64,000 nt of DNA, taken from positions 25,913,088 to 25,977,087 of the forward strand of contig NC_052615.1 in the NCBI RefSeq assembly GCF_016545825.1, written 5' to 3'. The DNA is from Eucalyptus grandis. Taxonomy: Eukaryota; Streptophyta; Magnoliopsida; Myrtales; Myrtaceae. The notes below the pieces were generated by a model. That model was not told where the DNA came from, ran no database searches, and was given only the letters and a program-made list of their open reading frames with translations. Positions 1-11,204 of the stretch are shown one piece after another. Position numbers and translations under genes: made by a program. Positions within the stretch are counted from its first letter, which is position 1; each line of letters begins with the position of its first letter.

Positions 1-1839
1 GCCCGCTTTTATTTACAAGCTATATCGTGCCTTAAAAGGAATTCGTACTCCTTTGAACTATGTTGATGATTTTCTTAAAGACAAAGGATATAAGAACAGT
101 ATATCTTTCTGCGAAAAATGGAAAGTTTGGGAATTGCTCGTAAAGGGGTGGTGAGGAAACCCTTGCGAATATCCCAAGTGATCCTCGTGACTGGGGGCCG
201 AATGCTGTAGATGGGAATGATGATGACAAATTGTACAGCCAATTTCAACCGAAAATGGGTATTGCGGTTGAAAATCAAGGAAAAAGGGGAGATTTGTTCA
301 GATCGAAGGAACAAAAGGATCGTACTCGAAATTGCTGAAGTGTGGGGTAATAAACCCTAGGAGTGTGGATTTTGATTTTTTGGATCTTTGTGAATGTGAA
401 CTTGAGAGAAAAGTTCAGTTATCTTCAACTTGAAAAGTTACGCTCGACACTACTGAGGCCTATCTTTGGATTAACTTGCATATTTCTATTCAAATCTTAG
501 CTTTTTGGATGCGAATAGATTCTCTTTCAGCGTTAAAGACCAAGACTATGTTGTGGATATGAATATGCTGGCAGATGTGTTAGAAGTTGAAAGAGGAAGA
601 TATCAACCAATCAAAGTTTCCATTGCTCGGGCCACACTGGAACTGGTGCAGGATAGGAGAACAGAGGAGAAGATCACCTACTTAAGGATGAGTGCATTCA
701 ACATCTTGCTTCACAAGATTATGATCAATTGCCTCCGACCGAAATCAACTTCCAAGACGGATGTTTCAAGTTCGAGAGGCCAAGCGATGTATGCTATCCT
801 CTCAGGAAAAAGTTTTCTCTCCCTCACACCGTTATGTTTCACATGTATAGAGCAATGATGAAGGACGAGGTCAACTCCCTTATCCAAGCCTTGTTACGAA
901 GTTATTCGAGACATCTGAATATTCAGCCTCCGCAAATCTTTTATGTTCGACCATGCGATCATATGGTGGTAGGACTGAAAATGGTGACCAAAATGCGTCT
1001 GAAGGAACTGAGAAAGGAGTTGGAAAAATTCAAGGAGAAGACTCCTACCAAAACTCATCAAATCTCTTCTGCAGCAAAAAGAAAAGGAAAAGAGCCCATG
1101 GTTGCTCCATCCAAGAGAAGAAGAGCTCTCCTCGTTGAGGATGAAGATGATGAGGAAGATATCACCATCTCTGCAATGGCTTTGAAAAATTTAAGTCGTC
1201 CTGTTCCACAGAAAGAATTGGAACAAATGATGAAGGATGCAGAGGAGAAGGAAGAAGAAAGAGAAGCTGAAAAAGAAGCAGAGGAGAAAAGACATGAAGA
1301 AGAAAGAAAAGAAGAAGGAGAACTCCGAGAAACTCTCTTCTCCACCCGTAGGCATGGAAACGGGGAGATCAAGAGAAAGGAGGGAAGTCTTCATATCCCG
1401 ATGCAAGTGAAGGAGTCGGTCGCTCACTGCCGGACCCGGAGGATGTTTATACCTCTCAATTTCCGAAGAAGGTCATGAAGTTTCGTCGTGAAACATGCGA
1501 GATTATGTTGATCTACCATCGTCTGCATTTACTCCATCAGATCGGGCCAAAGCAAGTACTCAGACTGATAATGCAGCAGATTTTCGCAGAATCATGGATA
1601 TTCTCTTGGAAATGAAAGGTCAAATTTATGCCTTGGGACGCGAGGTTCAAAACTTGCAGAATGCGGGTCAAGTTTCTTCATGCTCATTGAATGATAAAAT
1701 CCAAGCCCTCTCTGTTCGGATTCAGGCCAATGCCAAGGGTGAGGAGATTGCACATCTGAAGGAAGACTTGAAAAGGCTGGAAGGCATCGTTCAGTCTATG
1801 GGAGATTTCCAGCTTGTCCGCGTTCCCAAGCAATCTTGA
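1..1839 (+). pseudogene. ORF3 of Copia element A, broken
   Basis: This is the extra protein encoded between pol and the 3' LTR. Reading pieces lie at about 20-480 (several frames), 505-858, 729-1478 and 1495-1839, so at least three frameshifts separate them. Visible parts are a globular N-terminal half containing the motif MDANRFSFSVKDQDYVVDM, a basic patch near 1070-1130 (AAKRKGKEP, then KRRR), an acidic run, a Lys/Glu-rich coiled coil at about 1220-1330, and a C-terminal coiled coil (FRRIMDILLEM onward) ending at TGA 1837-1839. It resembles what is called the putative plant transposon protein domain. That name is a recollection and no function is established. Copies exist in elements B, C and D. 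Confidence 0.8.
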
Positions 1840-1877
1840 CTTCATTCTATTTTCATCTCAACCTTTTTAATGCTGAC

Positions 1878-1890
1878 AAAAAGGGGGACA
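1878..1890 (+). other. Upstream polypurine tract of element A
   Basis: AAAAAGGGGGACA lies just after the ORF3 stop and about 300 bases before the LTR. Matching tracts follow ORF3 in B (15880-15893) and D (46946-46957, minus). Multiple purine tracts before the 3' LTR are a described trait of Sireviruses. Confidence 0.6.
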
Positions 1891-2173
1891 TATGCAAGAT
1901 TTGTTCAAACTTTTAATCATGTGGTTTGTTTGTTTGAACTCTGTTTGACTTTGTTTTGTAACTGGATGAGAACTGAACTAGATTGGACTTGACTGCTTCT
2001 ATTAACTACTATTGATATCTTATGGATGGCTCTATCGTATACTAGACTAACCTATTTTCTGTGGTTGCAGATTCTAGTGTTATTCATTTAGCCATTTAAG
2101 ATATGCATATGTGTTTGAGAAATGTTTTGCGGGTCAAAGTTGTCCAAATCTGCGGGAAAGTTTTGTCACCATC

Positions 2174-2185
2174 AAAAAGGGAGAT
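2174..2185 (+). other. LTR-adjacent polypurine tract of element A
   Basis: AAAAAGGGAGAT directly abuts the LTR start TGTTGGAG. This is the expected place of plus-strand DNA priming in an LTR retrotransposon. Confidence 0.8.
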
Positions 2186-3112
2186 TGTTGGAGAAATCTT
2201 CTTGAAGTGTTTTGAAGGCGACAAAACGTTTCCATCGATCTAGTCGAAGGTTTGCGGACTCGATATTTAAAGTCGAAGACCTTAGGACAGCCAGACTCAA
2301 GACTCAAAGTCTATCCTCATTGATAGTCTCTAATCCGTTAAAGAAAGGTTATCCAGAACTGGATGTTTCGTTAAGGATTCAACCTTATCAACTAGAGAAG
2401 ATCTCGTGGCTGGAAAAGACGTAACGGAATCCTTTGATTGATCGAGATTGATTTGATGATTGAAGATTCGATGATTGCCTAAATATTCTTGGAAGGTTCT
2501 TCTTATGGAAACCGAGATCCTGATTGTATGGGCGAATAGGATTGATGGGCTATCGACACGTTCCTTTAATAGCTCGAACAATCTTCCTAATTGATTCCGT
2601 CCAACGGGTAGATTGGAGGAATTTCTTTGGTAAGTGCCAATGGGTATGATGGCATAAAGAAGTATATAAGGAAGACGTTCTTAGTTGTTCGGGGTGTGCG
2701 CGATAGAAGAATTCCAAAGTCTGAAGCTCCTTGTTGTTTAGACAATCACTTTGAGCGAATACTTGTATACAAAAGAGAGTCTATATTTGTGAGAAACCTT
2801 GAGGAGGTGTGGTAGAACATCTACACTGTGGAATCAAGGCAAAGCTGTGCTGTAACTTCTCTTTTAATCATAGTGAAATCTAGCCGGTGGGTTGTCGCTG
2901 CGGAAGAGTGGACGTAGGCTTGGAATAAGCCGAACCACTATAAATCCTGTGTTAAATTCTCTTTCCCTTACTCTCTTTACCTTGATCGTATTTCATTTTA
3001 TTAATCAAGAGAGAATTTCTTTTCTATCATTTGCCAAGAATCGCTTCCGTATCTCGATAAATTGTTTGTGCAACTATTCACCCCCTTCTAGGTGCTTATA
3101 CTAGCTATCTCA
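2186..3112 (+). repeat. 3' LTR of Copia element A
   Basis: A 927-base LTR that begins TGTTGGAGAAATC and ends GCTATCTCA, giving the usual TG...CA ends. It is closely similar over its full length to the 3' LTR of B (16427-17356) and to the solo LTR at 56271-57202. A TATA-like TATATAA at 2663-2669 lies within the conserved context AGTATATAAGGAAGACG. Confidence 0.92.
2663..2669 (+). promoter_or_regulatory. TATA box in the LTR of element A
   Basis: TATATAA in the mid-LTR sequence. The same position is conserved in the other LTRs of this group: 16905-16911, 56753-56759, 42032-42038 (TATAAAA) and, on the minus strand, 46139-46145 and 54504-54510. Conservation between diverged copies makes it a credible Pol II core promoter for the element. 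Confidence 0.6.
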
Positions 3113-3391
3113 GAATCAAGGAAAAGCTGTGCTGAACTTCTCTTTTGTTCATAGTAAAATCCAGCCGGTGGGCTGTCAGTGCGGAAGAGTGGACGGAGGC
3201 TTGGAATAAGCCGAACCACTATAAACCTTGTGTTCAATTTTCTCTTCCCTACTCTTTACTTTACTTTGATCGTATTTTATTAATCAAGAGAGAACTTCCT
3301 TTCTATCGTTTGCCTAGAATCACTTCCGTATCTCGAGAAATTATTTGTGCACCTATTCACCCCCCTCTAGCTGCTTATACTAGCTATCTCA
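3113..3391 (+). repeat. 5' LTR of element B, truncated (last 279 bases)
   Basis: The sequence from GAATCAAGGAAAAGC to GCTATCTCA matches about the last 275 bases of the 3' LTR (from about 17082). The first roughly 650 LTR bases are absent here because element A's LTR ends directly in front. GAATC at 3113-3117 may be a target duplication of A. Confidence 0.9.
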
Positions 3392-3393
3392 AT

Positions 3394-3405
3394 TGGTATC
3401 AGAGC
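3394..3405 (+). other. Primer binding site of element B (initiator Met-tRNA)
   Basis: TGGTATCAGAGC begins two bases after the LTR end. This is the standard Met-tRNA complement used by plant Copia elements for minus-strand DNA priming. Confidence 0.92.
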
Positions 3406-3453
3406 CTGTGTACTCACTTTGTTTGAAGTGTTTTACTTCAGAGTTAAAGATCC

Positions 3454-5155
3454 ATGGCTAGTATGTTGGCTCCAGGGCTGGTAGAAGGGCAAAGCAATAC
3501 CAGACCATCTTACTTTGATGGAAAGGATTACAACATATGGAAAAACAAGATGAAGGCGTTCCTAAGATCAAAGGATCCTCTGGAATGGGACATTGTAGAA
3601 AAATGAATCATTCCTAAAGCTGCACCTGTCTCAAAAAGAGGAAAAGATACTGTTGAGTCTAGCGAAATGACTCAGGAAGAGATAATCAAGAGACAAGCTC
3701 TTGAAGCAAAAGTAATTTATTCTTTATATTGTGCTTTATCACCTACTGAATATAACAGAATATCCTCTTGTCTTACAGCTAAAGAAGTCTGAGATAGATT
3801 ACATATTACCTATGAAGGAACCGATCGAGTGAAAGAGACTAGAATCAACATTCTCCTCGGTCAATATGAAGCCTTCAAAATGAAATCGGAGAATCTATAA
3901 CGATATGTTTAGTCGTTTTACAAATCGTGAATGGTCTTGAAAATCAAGGTCAACCATTTTCTGATCCCATGAAGGTAAACAAGCTACTGCGTGGACTCTC
4001 CAAGGATTGGAATCACATAAAGACCTCAATCAGAGAGACCCAAAGAATCATGCCACTATCTGTTGATGAGTTGGTCGGGACTCTTGATCTTATGAAGTGG
4101 AACGAATCAATGAAGACGAAGACCCTAAAGGTAAGAAATCCATTGCATTAAAATCTAATGATGATTCGATGTTACAGATTACGAAGACGATATGGATGAT
4201 GAGGAGCTTGCTCTCATGATAAGAAGATTCAGAAAGCTCAACAGAAAAGGAAGAAGATTCAATCGAAAGAAACAAAGTTTTCAAAAGCAACATACTAAGT
4301 TTGTTGAGGATGATGAATCAAACAAAGATGTAGTCTGCTTTGAATGTAAGAAAAAGGGACACATCAGACCCAACTGTCCTCTTCTGAGGAAGAAGAAAGG
4401 AAAATCTAAAAAGTATCGAAAAGCTATTAAAGCAAAAACCTGGAGTGATACAGAGTGTGAAGAAAGTGATGATGATTATGCCAATATATGTCTAATGGCA
4501 CAATCGGATTCAGATTCTAACTCCGAGACAGATTCAGATTCAGAAAGCGAATTTGAGGTAAGTAACTTCAAAATTCCTATTAAAGTTTCAAAATACATTG
4601 ATGAATTGTGTTTTAGTCTTAAGACTTCTCTTAAAAGAATTTCCGAACTCAAGAAGGAAAATTCTGCTCTAAAACAACAGGAAAATATTTTGAAAGAAGT
4701 GAAATGTTTAGACAAGAATGTTTCTTCTCTTAAAGAAAGTGAAGATAATCTTTTAAAAGAAAATGCATTCTTGAAAAGTGATATTTCAAATATTTCCAAA
4801 AGATTTTCTATAGGATCTGAGAAATTGGAAAAAATTATCTCTGTTCAAAGACCTTATTTCAATAAATCTGGTTTGGGAATGACTTTCTGAAACCATTCAT
4901 TTAATTGATTTTCCTAAAGTGAAGGAAAGAATCAAACAAAGACCCACAAGAGATGCTTACAAAAATCATTTTAAAAGATCTTTGTAAAACCAGTAGGTCG
5001 CAATGCTCTCAGATGCTCAAAGTGCAATAGTGCAGATCATTTTGAAAAAGAATGTCCTATGATTTGGAAACATGTTAAAAAGGTATGTGCAAAAACCGCA
5101 TATCATACTAACACCAATGGACCCACGAAAATATGGGTACCAAAGAAGGTTTGAG
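3454..5155 (+). pseudogene. gag of Copia element B, broken
   Basis: Capsid/nucleocapsid polyprotein starting at ATG 3454 (MASMLAPG). The N-terminal part has the Copia gag (UBN2-type) pattern with YFDGKDYNIWKNKMKAF. In-frame TGA stops occur at 3604 and 3790, and frameshifts near 3890 and 4170. A zinc knuckle C-x2-C-x4-H-x4-C lies at 4336-4377. A Ser/Asp-rich linker and a coiled coil (about 4590-4850) follow, then a second C-x2-C-x4-H-x4-C knuckle at 5014-5055. Element D lacks the coiled coil and the second knuckle. Gag would package element RNA into cytoplasmic particles, but this copy cannot make an intact protein. Confidence 0.88.
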
Positions 5156-5167
5156 TTTCTTTTTTAA

Positions 5168-6127
5168 ATGCATGTCACTATCAAGAAATGGTATCTGGAT
5201 AGTGGATGCTCAAAACACATGACAGGAGACTCAAATTACTTTATAAAGCTTGTTCGAGTAAATGGTGGAAAAGTCTCTTTTGGAGGAAACAACAAAGGAA
5301 AAATTGTGGGATTTGGAACTGTAAAGATTGGAAACCTCACAATCAACAATGTTTCCTTAGTGGAAGGACTTAATTACAATTTGCTCAGTATTAGTCAACT
5401 ATGTGATACTTGGTTTCAAAATCAACTTTCAAGAGGGAATATGTTCGGGAATTAGTAAAGATTCTGCTCGAGTCATTCATGGGTCGAAGACATGGAAATA
5501 TCTACCTCTTGGATGTGAAACCAGATGAATCGCAATGTCTAATCTCAATCCAAGATGAAGCAAACTTATGGCACAAAAAGCTTGGGCATATCAATATGAA
5601 GCAGATAGCCAAAGTTTCAGCAAAGAAGCTTGTTCGTGGTCTACCCAATTTATCATACCAAAAGTATGATCTATGTACACCATGTATATTGGAAAAACAT
5701 GTAAGAAATTCCTTTAAACCAATAAATCAAGTTTCCACTAACCGTGTACTGCAGCTTCGCATATGGATCTTTTGGACCAACCAACACAAAGCATTGGAGG
5801 TAAGAAATACGCCTAGTAATTGTAGATGACTACTCACGATTTACTTGGGTATATTTCTTGGCAAATAAGTCTGAAACTTTCTCTTACTTTGAAAAGTTTG
5901 CTAAAAAGGTTCAAAATGAAAAAAAATGGTATGTTATCTCGAGTATAAGAACAGATCATGGAGGTGAATTCGAAAATCATGATTTTACAAAATTCTGTGA
6001 TGAATCTGGTTTTCAGCATGTATTTGCCTCTCCATATACTCCAGAGCAAAACGGAGTTGTGGAAAGGAAGAATAGATCTCTTCAAGAAATGGCTAGAACT
6101 CTTTTAATAGAAAGCAATATTTCTTCA
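5168..6127 (+). pseudogene. pol of element B, first part: protease and integrase
   Basis: The aspartic protease active site DSG lies at 5198-5206 within WYLDSGCSKHMTG. The integrase zinc domain follows at about 5570-5700 (H...H...C...C, with GHINMKQ and CTPC). The catalytic core has DDYSRFTW near 5827, RTDHGGEF near 5955 and the Glu of PEQNGVVERKNR near 6045, so the D,D,E residues are present. Frameshifts near 5435 and 5800 break the frame. The frame stops at 6127 in the target duplication of the LINE and resumes at 11205 with CFWAEATSTACYIINR, which joins exactly with the left part. Confidence 0.9.
6116..6127. repeat. Target site duplication, left of LINE
   Basis: AATATTTCTTCA, repeated exactly at 11193-11204 after the LINE poly(A). 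Joining across it restores the Copia integrase frame. Confidence 0.92.
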
Positions 6128-6253
6128 GCAATGGCAGCCACTTATGGATTTGAAGACCGGCTTTTCGGTGGAAGATCATCGAAGATAGACCCCTCATGGT
6201 GGTGAGGGTTCCTCTCATCTTGCAGCAATGGCAACCACTTATGGATTTGAAGA
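6126..6253 (+). repeat. 31-base direct repeat at the LINE 5' junction
   Basis: The block starting CAGCAATGGCAGCCACTTAT (6126-6156) recurs at 6223-6253 with one mismatch, 97 bases apart. The second copy is in the expected ORF1 coding context. The first touches the target duplication, so it looks like a template jump at the 5' end during insertion. Confidence 0.75.
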
Positions 6254-7150
6254 AGGACAAGCAAACCGCCGTACCGGTTTGGATTAGGTTGAAGAACCTT
6301 CCCCTTGACTTATGGTCCGCTCCGGCTATTGGTGATATTGCAAGTGCGGTTGGGAAACCCTCTATGTTGACCAACGCACGGAGGAAATGAAGATGCAAGG
6401 GTGTGTGTTGAAATCTATGCCAATCAACCTAGATGCTCCATCGTTGATGTGGTTTTGAATGGAGTCTCGCGCTCTATTGCAATTGAATTTGAATGGAAGC
6501 CGCTTGAATGTCTTTCATGTGGCACCTTCGGCCATAGATGTGAGGATAATGCTGCCGTTCATAGCACGGACAAAGGGAATCTGCCGGTCCTTCCCGCATC
6601 TGACCAAACCCCCTCTGGCCATCCTGGTCTTGAACCTCCTGCCCCAATTCAGGCTCCCGAACCGGCTCCGGTATTGGAGGAGAATCCCGAAGTGTCGCAG
6701 CATGGTTGGACCTGGGGGAAGGCGAAAAAAAAGAAGGCCTTACTCTTGAAGGATGGTTTCCTAGCCCGAATGCCCTTATCCAACGAAGTGGGAAGCTTGT
6801 TGAAGTTCAAGGACTCCACTAGTGAGTCGAAGCCGGAGTCTTCTCATCCTAGCCCTATTGAGGAAAGACCTAGTTCGGTACAAGAGGTTCCAACCTCTCA
6901 TCAAAATGAAGCTACCAATTTCGGTCGTGGTGCTGATACGGATTCAGTGCTTTTGGAGAGCTATGTTAGCTCGATGATGATTTACTATCGCCCGCCTCGT
7001 CACCGAAGGCCCCTACTACTTCTAAGAAGGTGGAGTCCATCCAAGACAAACTCTTGGCCATTGATCCAGCTCCTCCTCCGGTCACGAATCCATCTACTTC
7101 GGTGGCCACATGGCGGAAGCCGAATAGGCGGAGGTAGGTCTTTCGTTCCT
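6128..7150 (+). pseudogene. LINE ORF1 (DUF4283-like and zinc-knuckle nucleic-acid binding protein), truncated
   Basis: The DUF4283-like piece contains LQQWQPLMDLKKDKQT and PVWIRLKNLPLDLWSAPAI (6220-6330), then after a frameshift near 6385 VCVEIYANQPRCSIVDVV. A zinc-knuckle start CLSCGTFGH lies at about 6510-6540, where the final Cys is disturbed. A Pro/Ser-rich tail follows to about 7150. Plant L1 ORF1 proteins of this type bind element RNA. The N-terminus is absent and the frame is broken, and the reading runs on into the ORF2 frame without a clear stop between them. Confidence 0.8.
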
Positions 7151-7183
7151 CCTTTGCTATTTTTGTTAGCTATTATAGCTATA

Positions 7184-7211
7184 TTTATATATAATTATAT
7201 ATATATATATG
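7184..7211. repeat. TA-rich simple repeat between LINE ORFs
   Basis: A run of TATATATA-type sequence lies between the ORF1 tail and the start of the endonuclease. It is probably a microsatellite expansion. Confidence 0.6.
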
Positions 7212-10200
7212 TGTATTTTGGGTTTTGGAATGTGAGAGGTCTTTGTGACTCCCTAAGACAAGTAGAAGTGAGGAAACTTGTGTATTCTAATGGTCTTAGT
7301 CTGATCGGCTTGTTAGAAACCAAGGTTCCGGATTCTCTGTTCGACTCCATATCTGATAGAATGTTGTCGGGGTGGAATTGGGTGGTCAACTATGAATTCT
7401 CTCACAGGGGTAGGATTTGGGTTGGCTGGAACCCTTATGTGGTGAGTTTTGAAGTGATTTCTTCCAACAGCCAAGCAATACATGGTAGTGTGAAGTTTCT
7501 TATGTCTGGTATCTGCTGTTGTGTCTCGGTGATATATGCGGAACATACCTTTGTAACTCGAAGGCCTTTATGGACGGATCTTGTTCAGAGGAGTGTATTA
7601 TGCCGGGATGTGGCTTGGCTTGTGGCGGGGGATTTGAACACTATCAGGGATCCCTCTGATCGGATTGGAAGCTCTGACAATTGGATTCCTTGCTTTGATG
7701 ATTTCTATCATTGTCTTATTCAATCGAGTTAGAGGACCCGAGGTATGTTGGCTTTCGCTTTACTTGGTCTACTTCCTCGGGGGTCAACCGCAAGGCTAGG
7801 AAAATTGACCGAGTACTTGTGAATGCTAATTGGAGCCAGGAGTTCTCTTATTCAGAAGCGTCTTTCCTTGCACCGGGCATTTCTGACCATACTCCTATGG
7901 TGGTTAGAGTGATGCAGCCGATGTTCACCAGGAGGCCTTTTAAATTCTTTGAGTTCTGGACGAAGCACCATTCTTTCCATAGCATTGTTTCTCAAGTTTG
8001 GGAAAGCCCGAGTGAAGGGGTTCCTATGTACATGCTAGTGAGTAAACTGAAGGCCCTTAAAGGCCGCTTAAAGCAACTCAACAAAGAGTCTTTCTCTAAT
8101 ATTTCTAATAGGGTTTATGCAGCAAGAAATGCTCTATCTTTAGCCCAAGTTGGCCTTCAGCAAGATCCTACTAGTGAGATTCTAGCAGATTTGGAGAAGA
8201 CTCATCGGAGGACTTTTCTAGAGTTGAGGAGTCAGGAGGAATCCTTCTTCAGGCAGAAGTCCAGGATTAGGTGGCTCAAGGAAGGTGATCAGAATACAAA
8301 ATTTTTTCACCATTCCGTTAATAGAAGGCAGCTGAGGAATAGAATTCTTTCTGTCATGAATACTTCAGGTACTATTATCTCAGAGCCGAGCTTAGTGCAA
8401 AATACTTTTGTCTCCCATTTTCGGGAGCTCTTGGCACCTCGCCCCGGTCTTCCAACCCCTCCTTCTTCTTGGATATTCGGGAGGTCATACGGTGTCCTCT
8501 TAGGGGGAACAGGTTAGTTTTCTCTCTCGTCCATTCTCTTATGCGGAGATTCATGATACTGATCTTCTCCCGGCTCAGGCAAGGCGCCAGACTCGATGGC
8601 TTTGGTGTTGAGTTCTTTAAGCATAATTGGGAGATAGTAGGGCCTTTGGTCATTGCAGTAGTTAAGGACTTTCTTACAACAGGGAGGCTTCTCAGGGAAA
8701 TCAATAACACCATCCTGGTGTTGATCCCGAAAGTTCCAAATGCAACTTCGGTCAATGATTATAGACCTATAGCCTGTTGTAATACTATTTACAAATGCAT
8801 TACTAAGATTTTGGCTAACCGGATTGCTGCAGTCCTTAGTGACATTATCAGTCCTTATCAGAATGCTTTCGTCAAAGGCAGGCGAATTAGAGACAACATC
8901 TTTCTTGCCTAGGAATTATTTGTTGGATTCCATCTTGACCCATACCAACCCAAGTGTGCGGTTAAGGTGGATTTTCGAAAGCTTATGACACGGTGGACTG
9001 GGACTTTCTTGAGTTAGTTCTTCATGCTTTTGGCTTCCCGAGATCATTTTGTTCAGATTGTTATGGTATGTGTACGTACCCTAAGTTCTCCATTTCTATA
9101 AACGAAGAACTTCATGGGTTTTTCCTAGTGGCCGTGGTCTTCGCCAAGGGGATCCGATTTCTCCCTACCTATTCACCTTAGTTATGGAGGTCTTTTATGG
9201 GATCCTTAGTGATCGGGCCAGGCAACCGGGATTCAAGTTCTTTTGGAGATGTAAGACGTTGAGCCTTTCCCACCTCTTTTTTGCGGATGACGTCTTTCTA
9301 TTTTGTGGAGCTGATTTGACTTCGATCTCTCTTTTAAAGAATGGTTTAGACACCTTCTCTACGTGGAGTGGACTCAAGCCAAACTCCAATAAAAGTGAGA
9401 TCTTTCTTGCTGGAGGGTCGGCAACCTTGCGTAGCGAGATTCTCCTTGCTTTTGGCTTCATTGAGGGGACATTGCCGGTGCGTTATCTTGGAGTTCCTAT
9501 TATCTCATCCAGGCTTGGCAAGGCGGATTGTATCTCCCTCATGGATCGCATAACCAATAGGGTCCAATCGTGGACTCAACACTTCCTCTCATTTGCTGGT
9601 CGTCTTCAGCTTATAAAGTCAGTTCTCCATGCAATCCAAGCATACTGGGCAAGTGTATTTACTATCCCTGTTGCAGTATTGGATCGCATTGAGCATATCC
9701 TGAGACAGTTTCTCTAGAAGGGCCCTGGATTGGGGAGGGGTGGAGCTAAGGTCTCCTGGGATGATGTGTGCCTTCCTAAGGAGGAAGGAGGGTTAGGTAT
9801 TCGCAATCTGAGGGACTGTAATAAAGCAACAATGTTGAAACACATATGGATTCTTTTTACAGATAAGGAATCCTTGTGGTGTAGGTGGATCCAATCGACA
9901 TTCCTAAAAAGAAAGAGTTTCTAGGTGGTTAATCAACCCACCTCTTGCTCTTAGGCGTGGAAGAGAATTCTCCATCTTAGGTCTGAATTTTGGCTATCTT
10001 TTCTCTGGAGGGTTGGAGATGGCCGTTCTATCTCTTTTTGGTATGACCATTGGCACCCGAGAGGTCCCCTCAATCTTTTATTTTTTGACTCTTTGATTTA
10101 TAGCTCCGGCTTACCCATACATGCTACGGTGGCTGATCTGTTTTCACCGGCTGGTCAGTCCATGCGAGCAGTGTTAGAATCTTCGGAGCAGCCCCTTCCT

Positions 10201-11160
10201 TTATTATCTCAATTACCGGATCGTTTTACTTGGTTAGGAGGTGCTTCCGGTTTATTCTCGGTTACTTCGGCGTGGCACCTTATAAGGAAGAAGAAGCCTC
10301 GGGTCAATTGGGCTTCCTTGATCTGGAACAATGCTATATCTCCAAGATATCAGTTCAACCTCTGGCTTATCACCAAGAACCGCCTTCCTACTCAGGCCAT
10401 GCTTTTATCTCATGGCAGGATTGCGGATGCGGTGTGTGCCTTTTGCAAGTTGACGCCAGATTCTATTGATCATTTGTTTTTTTGATGTAGCACTACGCCA
10501 GGTTAGCATTCCCGTGGGCGGCTAGATGTAACCTCCCTTGGCGTAACGGACTTGGGCCGACAACCTTAGCTAGGCTTTGAAATTCCTTCCTAGTAAGGAT
10601 TTCTATCACTCCATCGCCCAGTTTTCCTTTGGAGCTCTCGCCACCTTATTTGGAATTACAGGAATGAGATTACGTTTAGAAATTACACCTTCACGGTTCT
10701 AGCTCGAAGAATCACTTGATTAAAGTGGTTAAGGATAAGGCGCTGACTTTCACTAATGTTGAAGACAATCCAAGAAATAGGAGGCTTCAACGCACATGGG
10801 GATTGACCCTTGTATTTTCTATTCCTCCTCTCGTACTTCCTTAGCATTCGTGCTATCCGGTTTTTTGTGCTAGGTGCGCCGTTCTTTGTGTGTTGTTGCT
10901 ACCGTGGAATCTCTTGTTGCAACATGTGGACGAGGTTCTTTAATCCCGGGTTTTAGGCTTCGGTTGCCTCTGTTTGGCTGGCTGGTCACCTTCTTTTGTA
11001 TTGGTCCTATTGTTGGTTGTGATCGTCGTTGTGTGACTGTGCCTTCTTGCTCTTACGCCTTGTAGGCTTCTGTTTTTCTTCTTTCGGTACCCTTCCACTC
11101 GGTATGCCTTGTTCATTTTGAGTGTAAGCTTTGGTGCCATTTGCTTGTACATATTGGCTC
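7212..11160 (+). pseudogene. LINE ORF2: endonuclease, reverse transcriptase, zf-RVT
   Basis: The apurinic-type endonuclease shows NVRGL near 7225, ETKV near 7316, GDLN at 7627-7639 and SDH at 7882-7890. A frameshift near 7720 separates these parts. The linker motif KSRIRWLKEGDQNTKFFH lies near 8260. The reverse transcriptase shows NDYRPIACCNTIYK near 8755, FRKAYDTVDWDF (after a stop and frameshift at about 8910-8980) and the catalytic FADD near 9279-9290. The zf-RVT region spans about 10255-10485 and includes CAFCKLTPDSIDHLFF. Remnants of the C-terminus extend to about 10680. The protein would nick target DNA and reverse-transcribe the LINE RNA there, but several stops and shifts rule out activity. 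Confidence 0.9.
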
Positions 11161-11192
11161 AGCTTAATACAATTACCTTTCACCAAAAAAAA

Positions 11193-11204
11193 AATATTTC
11201 TTCA
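11193..11204. repeat. Target site duplication, right of LINE
   Basis: Second copy of AATATTTCTTCA, directly after the poly(A). Confidence 0.92.

Larger units (their letters stand above)
1..3112 (+). mobile_element. Copia element A, 3' part (Sirevirus-like LTR retrotransposon)
   Basis: The window opens inside the extra ORF (ORF3) of a Ty1/Copia element and runs through its purine tracts and complete 3' LTR. The order ORF3, untranslated region, upstream purine tract, LTR-adjacent purine tract, LTR matches element B at 13751-17356 piece by piece. Gag, pol and the 5' LTR would lie to the left of the window. The LTR end at 3112 is followed at once by a truncated LTR of the same family (3113-3391), so A either inserted into the LTR of B or recombined with it. 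The Sirevirus assignment is inferred from the ORF after pol and the multiple purine tracts. Confidence 0.88.
6128..11192 (+). mobile_element. LINE (L1-type non-LTR retrotransposon), 5'-truncated
   Basis: A 5.07 kb element with ORF1 (DUF4283-like region and zinc knuckle), ORF2 (endonuclease, reverse transcriptase, zf-RVT-type domain) and a 3' poly(A) at 11184-11192. Exact 12-base target duplications flank it. The start lies inside the ORF1 DUF4283 domain, so the 5' end is missing, which is usual for target-primed insertion. Frameshifts and stops in both ORFs make it inactive. It inserted in the sense direction into the integrase of Copia B, so it is younger than B. Confidence 0.95.

Noticed and set aside
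6401..7732. 443-codon frame as a host gene
   Set aside because: Its content is LINE ORF1 tail and endonuclease, and it lies within the flanked LINE.
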